Below are positions 35,299 to 42,365 of a DNA stretch of 64,000 nt, one piece after another. A program made the translations under genes and the position numbers. The notes beneath the pieces were generated by a model. That model was given only the letters and a program-made list of their open reading frames with translations. It did no database searches and was not told the DNA's origin. Source of the stretch: Lysobacterales bacterium (GTDB lineage Bacteria > Pseudomonadota > Gammaproteobacteria > Xanthomonadales > Ahniellaceae); contig JACPFU010000003.1 in NCBI GenBank assembly GCA_016182785.1, positions 1-64,000 of the forward strand, given 5' to 3'. Position 1 is the stretch's first letter. Each line of letters begins with the position of its first letter.

Positions 35299-36819
35299 AT
35301 GGTGCGGGTGATGCGTGGCAAGTGCGGCGTGGTCGGGCTGGTGTTGGCGATGCTGGCCGGATCGGTGTCGGCGCAGACGGTGACGACCTGGGTGACGACC
35401 ACCGCGGCGTTCGGGCCGGGCTCGTTGCTGGCGGCGGTGCAGGGATTGCAGTCGGGCTATGCCGGCGTGCAGGAGATCCGCTTCGCGCTGCCCGCGGGCA
35501 GCAACGTGATCTGGATGAACCAGCCGATGCCGGACATCGTCGGCGCGCAGGTGCGCATCGATGCTTCGGACATGAGCGATGGCGTGATCGTCGATGGCAA
35601 TGGCCACGGCCAGATTTCGGTGGCGAGCGGATCGACGGTGCAGTCGCTGGAACTGCGGGCGATCACCTTGCGCCGCGGCGGGCGCGTCGATGCCGGCGGC
35701 TGCATCCGCGTGCGCAATGCAAACACCGCGCTGACGCTGAACTGGGTTCGCGTCGAGGACTGCCACGTCTATTACCAGTCGGCAGCGGCTGGCGTGCGCG
35801 GCGGCGCGCTGTTCGCGGCCGGGGCGCTGGCGATCAGCGACTCGGTCTTCCGCGACAACAGCATCCTGAGCGACGCTGCGATCCCGGTCGCCGCCAACGA
35901 TGCGCTCGGCGGTGCGGTGTACAAGGAAGGCGCGCACGCGGTCAGCATCGAACGCAGCGTGTTCCAGAACAACCGCGTCCATCTCAACAACACGCTGCCA
36001 AGCTTCTGCAGCAGTGGCCACGGCGGTGCGCTGGCGCTGAACATGGCGGGCAGCGGCCTGGCGGTGACGATTCGCGATTCGCGCTTCGAGGGCAACCGCA
36101 ATTCGTGTCGCAATCCGACCGTGAACTACGACCTCGACGGCACCGGCGATGGCGGCGCCATCGTCTACTACGCCAACGGCGAGCACCAGGTGCTGCTCGA
36201 GAACAACTACTTCACCGACAACCGCGGCAATCGCGGCGGCGCGGTCGGGTTCATTCAGGCGTTTCTGACCAACGTGGTCGCGCGCAACAACAGCTTCTAC
36301 GCGAACCGTGCCAATGCCACTGGTGGCGGGCTGGCGTTGGTCAATTGCTGCACGGCGACGGTCGAGCACAACACCTTCCACGACAATGTCTCCGGTTCGC
36401 CAGGCCTGGCGCACCAGCTCGCGCTGATGGTGGGTTCGTTGCCGTCGCTACGTCACAACATCATCAACGGCGGCAGCCCGGCCTGCACTTCCAGTCTGGC
36501 CGCCAGCGACAATGGCGTAGCGGCGTACAACCTCTACTTCGGCGGCAGCTGCCTGATCGCGAACGACAGCGGCAGCCAGCACGTCGGCTACATGAACTGG
36601 CTTCAGGCGCCAGCGTTCATCGGTGGCTACGTGCCGACGCTGATGCCGGCCTATGGCAGCCCGGCGATTGACGGTGGCGACCCGAACGGATGCGCGCTCT
36701 ACGACGCGCGCTATGTGGTGCGACCGGTCGATGGCAACGGCGATGGCATCGCCCGCTGCGACATCGGCGCGGTCGAGAGCACCGTGGTCGACGCGCTGTT
36801 TCGCAACCAGTTCGAGTAG
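35299..36819 (+). CDS. Secreted right-handed parallel beta-helix protein with FRNQFE tail
   Basis: A 506-residue exported protein. The ATG at 35299 has GAGGAG 8 nt upstream and opens a signal peptide cleaved near Ala25. The body is a series of turns with the beta-helix pattern, for example RGGALFAAGALAISDSVFRDN, HGGALALNMAGSGLAVTIRD, NRGGAVGFIQAFLTNVVARNN and TGGGLALVNCCTATVEHNTF. These are rich in GGA turns and Asn ladders, as in pectate-lyase-like folds without obvious catalytic acids. The C-terminus, VVDALFRNQFE, is a variant of the FxDGFE tail. Probably extracellular or surface-attached. Confidence 0.83.
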   Translation: MVRVMRGKCGVVGLVLAMLAGSVSAQTVTTWVTTTAAFGPGSLLAAVQGLQSGYAGVQEIRFALPAGSNVIWMNQPMPDIVGAQVRIDASDMSDGVIVDGNGHGQISVASGSTVQSLELRAITLRRGGRVDAGGCIRVRNANTALTLNWVRVEDCHVYYQSAAAGVRGGALFAAGALAISDSVFRDNSILSDAAIPVAANDALGGAVYKEGAHAVSIERSVFQNNRVHLNNTLPSFCSSGHGGALALNMAGSGLAVTIRDSRFEGNRNSCRNPTVNYDLDGTGDGGAIVYYANGEHQVLLENNYFTDNRGNRGGAVGFIQAFLTNVVARNNSFYANRANATGGGLALVNCCTATVEHNTFHDNVSGSPGLAHQLALMVGSLPSLRHNIINGGSPACTSSLAASDNGVAAYNLYFGGSCLIANDSGSQHVGYMNWLQAPAFIGGYVPTLMPAYGSPAIDGGDPNGCALYDARYVVRPVDGNGDGIARCDIGAVESTVVDALFRNQFE

Positions 36820-36877
36820 CTGCGCCGGCGCGCCGATTCGCGCCACAATCGGCGCCTTCGCCAACAGGGAAAGCGCC

Positions 36878-37567
36878 ATGTTCCGATCCGTCGTCGTCTG
36901 CCTCGCACTGCTGTCGTTCGCATCCGCCGCCTGCGCCGAGCCGGTTCCGGCCGCGCGCATTCTGGTGTTGGCACGACACGGCCACTACGAAGCCGATCCC
37001 GCCGCCGATCCCAAGCTCGGCCCGGGCCTGTCCGCGCTCGGCATCGCACAGGCGCAACTGCTCGGCGCGCGCCTGGCCGGCCTGCCGGATCGCTTCGACG
37101 CCATCCTCGCGAGCCCGCTCACCCGCGCCCAGGAAACCGCGCGCGTCATCGCCGACGACCTGCCCGGCGTGCCGATGTCCACCATCGCCGACCTCGCCGA
37201 ATGCACGCCACCGACGCGACGTCCGCAAGCCGTCGCCGGCGTGCCCGCGGAAGCGCAGAAGGCCTGCGCCGACCAGCTCGACCGCCTGTTCGCCGAACAC
37301 TTCAAGCCCGCCACCGGCGCGCCACGCCGCGAATTGCTGGTCTGCCACGGCAACGTGATCCGCTACCTGACCACCAAGGCCATCGGCGTCGACAGCGGCG
37401 CCTGGCTCGATCTCTCGGTCGGCCACACCAGCCTGACCACGATCCGCATCGAAGCCGACGGCAGCATGCGCCTGGTCGGCTCCGGCGACATCGGCCACAT
37501 CCCCGCCAACCTCCAGACCGGCGCCCTCGGCGACCCCGAACGCAAGCTCGCCGTCCCGGCCAGGTAA
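36878..37567 (+). CDS. Exported histidine phosphatase family protein
   Basis: A 229-residue protein with a signal peptide (about 1-20, ending ACA). The phospho-acceptor motif LARHGH (Arg33, His34, Gly35) is intact, as are the second His157 in VCHGN and the acidic residue in LAECTPP. ASPLTRAQETARVI is the conserved helix. It likely dephosphorylates a small substrate in the periplasm. Placement of the start is supported by AGGGAAAGC upstream. Confidence 0.88.
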   Translation: MFRSVVVCLALLSFASAACAEPVPAARILVLARHGHYEADPAADPKLGPGLSALGIAQAQLLGARLAGLPDRFDAILASPLTRAQETARVIADDLPGVPMSTIADLAECTPPTRRPQAVAGVPAEAQKACADQLDRLFAEHFKPATGAPRRELLVCHGNVIRYLTTKAIGVDSGAWLDLSVGHTSLTTIRIEADGSMRLVGSGDIGHIPANLQTGALGDPERKLAVPAR

Positions 37568-37640
37568 GCCCCGAGCCCACCCGCGCGCCAAGCCGTCCCC
37601 CGTTGCGTCTACCGAGCACACGCTCCGTTCCCTCGACAAT

Positions 37641-37694
37641 CCGAACGCCAAAGCGTCCCCCGTAGGATGTGCCGAGCGCAGCGAGGCGCATCGG
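37641..37694 (+). repeat. Dispersed repeat copy ahead of the small lipoprotein gene
   Basis: It carries CGTAGGATGTGCCGAGCGCA followed by GCGAGGCGCATCGG, the left arm of the 103-bp repeat near 19390. Aligned with 38071-38124 it matches at 46 of 54 positions. The two copies bracket the lipoprotein gene in the same orientation. Confidence 0.8.
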
Positions 37695-37709
37695 CTTGCG
37701 ACGCGGAAT

Positions 37710-38051
37710 TCAGCGGTCGATGCGCTTCAGTCGCACGCCGTCGACGGTCATGTACCAGTCGTCGCCGTCTTCGTGGGGTGGGGCCGAGACGTCGAACCGG
37801 GTGGTCATGAAGCTGACACCGGCGATGAAGTCCTCGCCCTCGAAGGCCTGCAGCGGGCCTTCCACGGTGGTGGTGGACTTGCCCTGCGATCGCCGGTATT
37901 CAACGCGACCTTCGCGCGTGATGCGCAAGTCCATCTCGGCCGAATGCCATTCTCCGGCGTAGTCGGCCTTGTCCTCGGGCAGCGCGATGCCGCAGCTTGC
38001 GAGCAGCAGCAGCGCAGCGATCACGGCGATGCGAATGGGTCGGTGCGGCAT
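37710..38051 (-). CDS. Small hypothetical lipoprotein
   Basis: A 113-residue protein starting at the ATG at 38051. RIAVIAALLLLASC gives a lipobox with Cys20. The mature part is a small beta-rich domain: YAGEWHSAEMDLRITREGRVEYRR, then STTTVEGPLQAFEGEDFIAGV and WYMTVDGVRLKRI. The pattern recalls lipocalin-like or META-type small domains that report a ground-state matrix, but I cannot name the family. It is bracketed by two repeat copies. Confidence 0.7.
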   Translation of the reverse strand: MPHRPIRIAVIAALLLLASCGIALPEDKADYAGEWHSAEMDLRITREGRVEYRRSQGKSTTTVEGPLQAFEGEDFIAGVSFMTTRFDVSAPPHEDGDDWYMTVDGVRLKRIDR

Positions 38052-38070
38052 GGTTCGTTCCTCCGAAGAT

Positions 38071-38124
38071 TCGAATGCCAAGTCGTCCCGCGCAGGATGT
38101 GCCGAGCGTAGCGAGGTGCATCGG
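38071..38124 (+). repeat. Dispersed repeat copy next to the RhuM fragment
   Basis: CGCAGGATGTGCCGAGCGTA followed by GCGAGGTGCATCGG. It ends 5 nt before the premature stop of the RhuM fragment, suggesting that the repeat marks the deletion endpoint. Confidence 0.78.
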
Positions 38125-38129
38125 GTGGG

Positions 38130-38429
38130 TTAGCCGACCGAGATGATCGCGTCGAGGTTGTAGAGGCTCACCTCTCGCGACACTTCGCGATTTCCCTCGG
38201 TTCGAACCATCCGGATTTTCCGGAGAGTTGCCTCTTCAGCCAGCTCGCCGGTGTCGTAAACGTTGCGCAGGTGTTCGCTGACGGTGCGCACGTCGATCCC
38301 GAAGAGCGTGGCCATACGTCGCTGGTCGAGCCAGAAGGTCTCGGACTCGTAGCGCACCTCGACGCGCACGGCGTCATCGGCGGTACGGTAGAGGATCAGC
38401 TCGCCTTCCTGGGGGGGCTGGTCGGTCAT
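38130..38429 (-). pseudogene. Truncated RhuM family gene
   Basis: 99 codons matching only the N-terminal part of RhuM proteins. LILYRTADDAVRVEVRYESETFWLDQRRMATLFGID is followed by VRTVSEHLRNVYDTGEL and ending SLYNLDAIISVG. Family members continue for roughly 200 more residues after YNLDxIISVGYRV, but here a TAA follows ISVG directly, next to a repeat copy. Its ATG overlaps the stop of the methylase fragment. RhuM-like genes often lie inside type I restriction loci, which fits the neighbour. Confidence 0.78.
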
Positions 38430-38629
38430 GTCGCCCCCTTCGCGCGAAGGTCGAGCTTGACGGCGAGGCTCCCGAGCATTGTGAACGTGTCCTTGGAGGG
38501 GGCCTTGAATTGCGCGCACACGTCGGGCACGGGGAGCATCACACGCTCGTATTGCTGCGGGCGGTAACGGCCACGCAACAGATCCGCAATCTGCCAGATG
38601 AGGTTTGAGAAATGACTGTGGTCAGGCAT
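38426..38629 (-). pseudogene. Fragment of a type I restriction methylase (HsdM-like)
   Basis: 67 codons. SNLIWQIADLLRGRYRPQQYERVMLP is the conserved N-terminus of class HsdM/N6-DNA methylases. It then jumps to QFKAPSKDTFTMLGSLAVKLDLRAKGAT with the whole methylase core (NPPF motif, SAM site) missing. The two parts are in frame, so an internal deletion of more than 1 kb is likely. No hsdR or hsdS is in the window. The product cannot methylate DNA. Confidence 0.72.
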
Positions 38630-38728
38630 GGTGTGGTCTTGGGGACTCGTGGTGGCCCCGTCGCAGGCGTGGGTCGATGGTAGCCGAGCGGCTGATGCGT
38701 GCCATCGCGGCGGTGTGCCCCGATGCGG

Positions 38729-38848
38729 CGTTGTCGCAACTCTTCGGTGCGCCTCGCAACTCCACGGTGTGCCTCGCGACTCCACGGTGCGCCTCGCAAC
38801 TCCACGGTGCGCCTCGCAACTCCACGGTGCGCATCGCAACTCCGCGGT
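38729..38848 (+). repeat. 20-bp minisatellite, six units
   Basis: The unit GCGCCTCGCAACTCCACGGT is repeated head to tail. Units from 38749, 38789 and 38809 are identical, those at 38769 and 38829 have two changes each, and the first (38729) is more diverged. The array runs straight into a half copy of the dispersed palindrome at 38849-38878. Confidence 0.9.
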
Positions 38849-38878
38849 GCGCCTCGCGTTGCTCGGCACACCCTACGG
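38849..38878 (+). repeat. Right arm of the dispersed palindrome
   Basis: GCGCCTCGCGTTGCTCGGCA followed by CACCCTACGG corresponds to the right arm of the 103-bp repeat near 19470-19498. The first bases coincide with the minisatellite unit, so the array may have grown from this arm. Confidence 0.7.
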
Positions 38879-38895
38879 TCGTGGCGGGTGTCGTG

Positions 38896-41595
38896 TCAGC
38901 CGGTGTTCTGCAACGCTTGCGAGACGCCTTGCACGCAGGTGATCAGCGCGCGCAGGAGGTCGTCGTCGGGGCGGTCGGCGGCGCGCCAGCGGGCGAGCAG
39001 GTCGGCTTGCAGCAGGCTCATCGGGTCGACGTAGGGATTGCGCAGGCGGATCGAGCGGGCGAGGCGCGGGTCGTTGGCGAGCAGTTCGCGTTCGGTGAGC
39101 AGGCCGAGCAGCTCGCGCGTGCGCTGGTGTTCGGCTTCGAGCTGCGGGAAGAAGCGCTCGTGCAGCGGGCCGGCAAGTTGCGAGAACACGCGCGCGATCG
39201 CCATGTCCGATTTCGCGATCACCATTTCGACATCGGCGAGCAGGCTGGCCAGGAATCGCCAGTCGCGCGCCATCTCGCGCATCGCGTCGACGCCGAACTC
39301 GGCGACGCCGGCCGCGAGTGCGGTGCCGAGGCCATACCAGCCGGTGAGCACGCAGCGTGACTGCGTCCACGCGAACACCCACGGGATCGCGCGCAGGTCG
39401 CGGATCTGGGCGCTGCCGCGGCGCGCCGGGCGCGAGCCGAGCGACATGCGTTCGATCACGTCGATCGGCGTCGCATCGCGGAAGTAGGCGACGAAGGCAT
39501 CGCCATCACTGACCAGCGCGCGGTAGTGCGCCAGCGAGGCAGCGGCCAGCGTCGCCATCATTTCACCCCAGCGCCGCTCGCGCGGGTCTTCGGCTGGCGG
39601 CAGCAGCGACGGTGTCAGCACCGCGGCGGTGGTCTGTGCCAGCGTGCGCAGCGCGAGTGCGTCGATGCCGTACTTGCGGTGGATCACCTCGCCCTGTTCG
39701 GTCACGCGCAGGCGGCCGTTCATCGTCGCGCGTGGCGCAGCCAGGATCGCGGCGCTGGTCTTGCCGCCGCCGCGGCTCGCGGAACCGCCGCGACCGTGGA
39801 AGAAGTCGAGTTCGATCGCGTGCGCGGAAGCGACGTCGAGCAGCTCGGTCTGCGCGCACTGCAGTGCCCAGCGCGCGGCGAGCAGGCCGCCGTCCTTGGC
39901 CGAATCGGAGTAGCCGAGCATCACGAACTGGCGGTCGCCGCGCGCCGCCAGGTGCCGGCGATAGACCGGATCGGCGAGCATGCGCGCGAGTGTCTGTGGT
40001 GCTTGCTGCAGGTCTTCGATGGTCTCGAACAGCGGCGCGATGTCGAGCGGCACCTGGCCGTTCGCGTCGACCAGTTTCCCGGCGCGTGCGAGTGCGATCA
40101 CCGACAGCACGTCGCCGGCATTCGCGGCCATGCTGATGATGTACAGGCCGATCGCGTTGCGGCCATAGCGTCGGCGCACGTCGGCCACGGTCGAGAACAC
40201 GCGGCGTGCGCGATCGAGCAGCGGGTCCTCGATCGCGGCCTCGGCGAGCGCGTCGCCGCGGGCGAGTTCGGCGATGCGCGCTTCCGGCGTGGCGTGCGTG
40301 GCCAGCAACGGATCGGCGGCGAGCAACACGCGGCGATGCACGCGCGCGTCCTGGCGCAGGTCGAGGCGGGCGAGGTGGAAGCCGAAGGTGCGCACGCGCC
40401 ACAACATGCGCCGCAACGCGTAGCCGCCGGCGTGGTCGCCCTTGTGCGCGTGCAGGCTGGCGCGGATGGTCTCGAGATCGGCGATGAACTCGGCATCGTC
40501 GCGATAGCCGTGCTCGCCGCCGTTCGCGCTCGCCTCGATACGCGCGCGCATCAGCCGCAGCAACACGCGGTAGGGCATGTCGCGGTGGCGCGGACTGACC
40601 AGCGCCGCGACCTCGGGCAGCGTCGCCAGGTAGTGGTCGCGACGCGCATACACCTCGGTCGAGAAGCTGCACAAGCCTTCTGTCTGGCTGAGCAGGCCGC
40701 CGAGGCGCTTCAGGTCGGCGGCGTAGTGGCCGAGGATCAGTCGCCGATGGCGCGCGAGCGCAGCGGCAATGGTCTCGGGCCCGACATTGGGATTGCCGTC
40801 CATGTCGCCGCCGACCCAGGACGCGAAGCGCAACAAGGTCGGGATTTCCGGCGACACGCCGAATTTGCGTTCGAAGCCGTCGACCAGCACTTCGTAGAAG
40901 ATCGGCAGGCTGCGATAGATCGGTTCGACCAGATAGTGCGTGGTGTGCTCAAGCTCGTCGCCGACATCGGGCTTGATCGGCGCCAGCGTCGCGGTCTGCC
41001 AGCCGGCGGTGAGCGCGGTGCGCATGCGTGCCCAGTCGGTCGCGGATTCGCCGGGCGTGCGCAGGCCACCGATCTCGGCGAGCAGGCAGCGCACGATCTC
41101 CTCTTCCTTCTGCAACAGCGACTGCCGGATCGCTTCGGTCGGGTGCGCGGTGAACACCGGCTCGATGTCGATACGCGCGAGTTGCGCCAGCACTGCATTG
41201 GCATCGAAGCCGGCCTGCTTCAGCGTTTCCAGTGTCTCGTGCAGGCCGCCCGGCTGGTCGCCGCCCTCGTGGATCTGGTAGTGGCGGCGGCGGCGGATGC
41301 GATGCACGCGCTCGGCGACATTGACCACCTGGAAGTAGGTCGCGAACGCGCGCGCCAGGCGCTCGGCGTGGCGCGGCGAATGCTCACGCAGCAATGCCGC
41401 GTAGGCGTCGATCGGCTGCGCCGATTCGCGGCGACGGATGGCACCGATGCGCAGCCGCTCGATCTCGGCGAGGAATTCCGGCCCGTGTTGTTCGGCCAGC
41501 ATCTCGCCGACCAGCGCGCCGAGCCGGCGCACATCATCCTTCAGGCCCTGATCGACCTCGGGAAACTCGACCTCGCGCAGACGTTCCGGTTCCAT
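38896..41595 (-). CDS. ppc: Phosphoenolpyruvate carboxylase
   Basis: An 899-residue enzyme that carboxylates phosphoenolpyruvate to oxaloacetate, replenishing the TCA cycle. VFTAHPTE contains the catalytic His151. LGYSDSAKDGG and FHGRGGSASRGGG are the PEP and bicarbonate loops, and SRPARR-type Arg residues (GSRPARRGSAQIRDLRAIPWVFAWTQSR) bind phosphate. Length and C-terminal QNTG match the family. Monocistronic, with about 190 bp upstream before the divergent OMP gene. Confidence 0.98.
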   Translation of the reverse strand: MEPERLREVEFPEVDQGLKDDVRRLGALVGEMLAEQHGPEFLAEIERLRIGAIRRRESAQPIDAYAALLREHSPRHAERLARAFATYFQVVNVAERVHRIRRRRHYQIHEGGDQPGGLHETLETLKQAGFDANAVLAQLARIDIEPVFTAHPTEAIRQSLLQKEEEIVRCLLAEIGGLRTPGESATDWARMRTALTAGWQTATLAPIKPDVGDELEHTTHYLVEPIYRSLPIFYEVLVDGFERKFGVSPEIPTLLRFASWVGGDMDGNPNVGPETIAAALARHRRLILGHYAADLKRLGGLLSQTEGLCSFSTEVYARRDHYLATLPEVAALVSPRHRDMPYRVLLRLMRARIEASANGGEHGYRDDAEFIADLETIRASLHAHKGDHAGGYALRRMLWRVRTFGFHLARLDLRQDARVHRRVLLAADPLLATHATPEARIAELARGDALAEAAIEDPLLDRARRVFSTVADVRRRYGRNAIGLYIISMAANAGDVLSVIALARAGKLVDANGQVPLDIAPLFETIEDLQQAPQTLARMLADPVYRRHLAARGDRQFVMLGYSDSAKDGGLLAARWALQCAQTELLDVASAHAIELDFFHGRGGSASRGGGKTSAAILAAPRATMNGRLRVTEQGEVIHRKYGIDALALRTLAQTTAAVLTPSLLPPAEDPRERRWGEMMATLAAASLAHYRALVSDGDAFVAYFRDATPIDVIERMSLGSRPARRGSAQIRDLRAIPWVFAWTQSRCVLTGWYGLGTALAAGVAEFGVDAMREMARDWRFLASLLADVEMVIAKSDMAIARVFSQLAGPLHERFFPQLEAEHQRTRELLGLLTERELLANDPRLARSIRLRNPYVDPMSLLQADLLARWRAADRPDDDLLRALITCVQGVSQALQNTG

Positions 41596-41788
41596 CTCGA
41601 TACCGCCCTTGCTGCACTGCAGAAGACCCGATCATGCCCGAGCGCCCGGTCCGCGGGAATGCGACGAAGGGGCACGCAATCGTATGCAATGGCTGCGCCC
41701 GCGGGCAGCATGGGCGCAGGCCGCGGAACTTGTGCCACGAAGTGAACTCTGAGCGACGCGCGATCGGCGCGGAACATGGAGCAAGGCG

Positions 41789-42292
41789 ATGAAGGCAAGG
41801 AACATGGCAGGCGCGCTGGCGCTGGCATTGGTGGGTCTGAGTGGGGCGGCGACGGCTGCCGAGCCCTACCTCGGCCTGGGCATGACTCGGCTGTCCGATG
41901 CCGACGACACGGCGTGGCGCCTGCATGGCGGCGTGCGGCTCAACCAGCACTTCGCGATCGAAGGCGCGTACCACAGCTACGACAGCGACGGGTCGGCGAT
42001 GTCGGTATTCGGTATCGAGGGCGACATCTTTTCGGTGGCGGTGCGCTACGACTTCATCGACGGGCCATTCACGCCCTATGCCAAGCTCGGCGTGGCGCGG
42101 GCATCGTTCGATGCCACCCACTTCGGGACACCGAACAACGTCCACATCAGCGAAAGCGAGACCGGCGCGATGGCGGAAATTGGCGCGCGCTACGCCTTCA
42201 ACGACAGCGTCGCACTGCGTGGCGGCTACGAGTGGTTCGACACCGGCGACGGCGACGGCGGCCTGAACCTCGCGGTCGAGTTCTCGTTCTGA
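41789..42292 (+). CDS. Outer membrane beta-barrel protein (OmpA/porin-like)
   Basis: A 167-residue protein. A signal peptide (about 1-24, ending ATAA) is followed by alternating-residue strands: YLGLGMTRLSDAD, WRLHGGVRLNQHFAIEGAYHSY, FSVAVRYDFIDGPFTPYAKLGVARA and GAMAEIGARYAFNDSVALRGGYEWF. The C-terminal strand ends LNLAVEFSF, with the terminal Phe recognised by the BAM machinery. An eight-stranded barrel is likely. Its role is unknown. GGAGCAAGG precedes the ATG. Confidence 0.87.
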   Translation: MKARNMAGALALALVGLSGAATAAEPYLGLGMTRLSDADDTAWRLHGGVRLNQHFAIEGAYHSYDSDGSAMSVFGIEGDIFSVAVRYDFIDGPFTPYAKLGVARASFDATHFGTPNNVHISESETGAMAEIGARYAFNDSVALRGGYEWFDTGDGDGGLNLAVEFSF

Positions 42293-42300
42293 CGCCGCAC

Positions 42301-42328
42301 GCGCCGGCCGGAGCGATCCGGCCGGCGC
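42301..42328. terminator. Strong hairpin between convergent genes
   Basis: GCGCCGGCCGG and CCGGCCGGCGC form a perfect 11-bp stem around AGCGAT, 8 nt after the OMP stop and 38 nt from the stop of the convergent gene. Confidence 0.7.
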
Positions 42329-42365
42329 TCAAGCTTGCAGCGCACGCGACTGCGCTGCGTCCTGG

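Noticed and set aside
38622..38871. Arg/Cys-rich minus-strand open frames with repeated RGVARRTVELRGAPWSCEAH-like units
   Set aside because: They are translations of the 20-bp minisatellite in several frames at once; there is no start context and no homology outside the repeat.
38729..38878. Possible CRISPR array
   Set aside because: Units are contiguous with no spacers and there are no cas genes; it is a plain tandem repeat.
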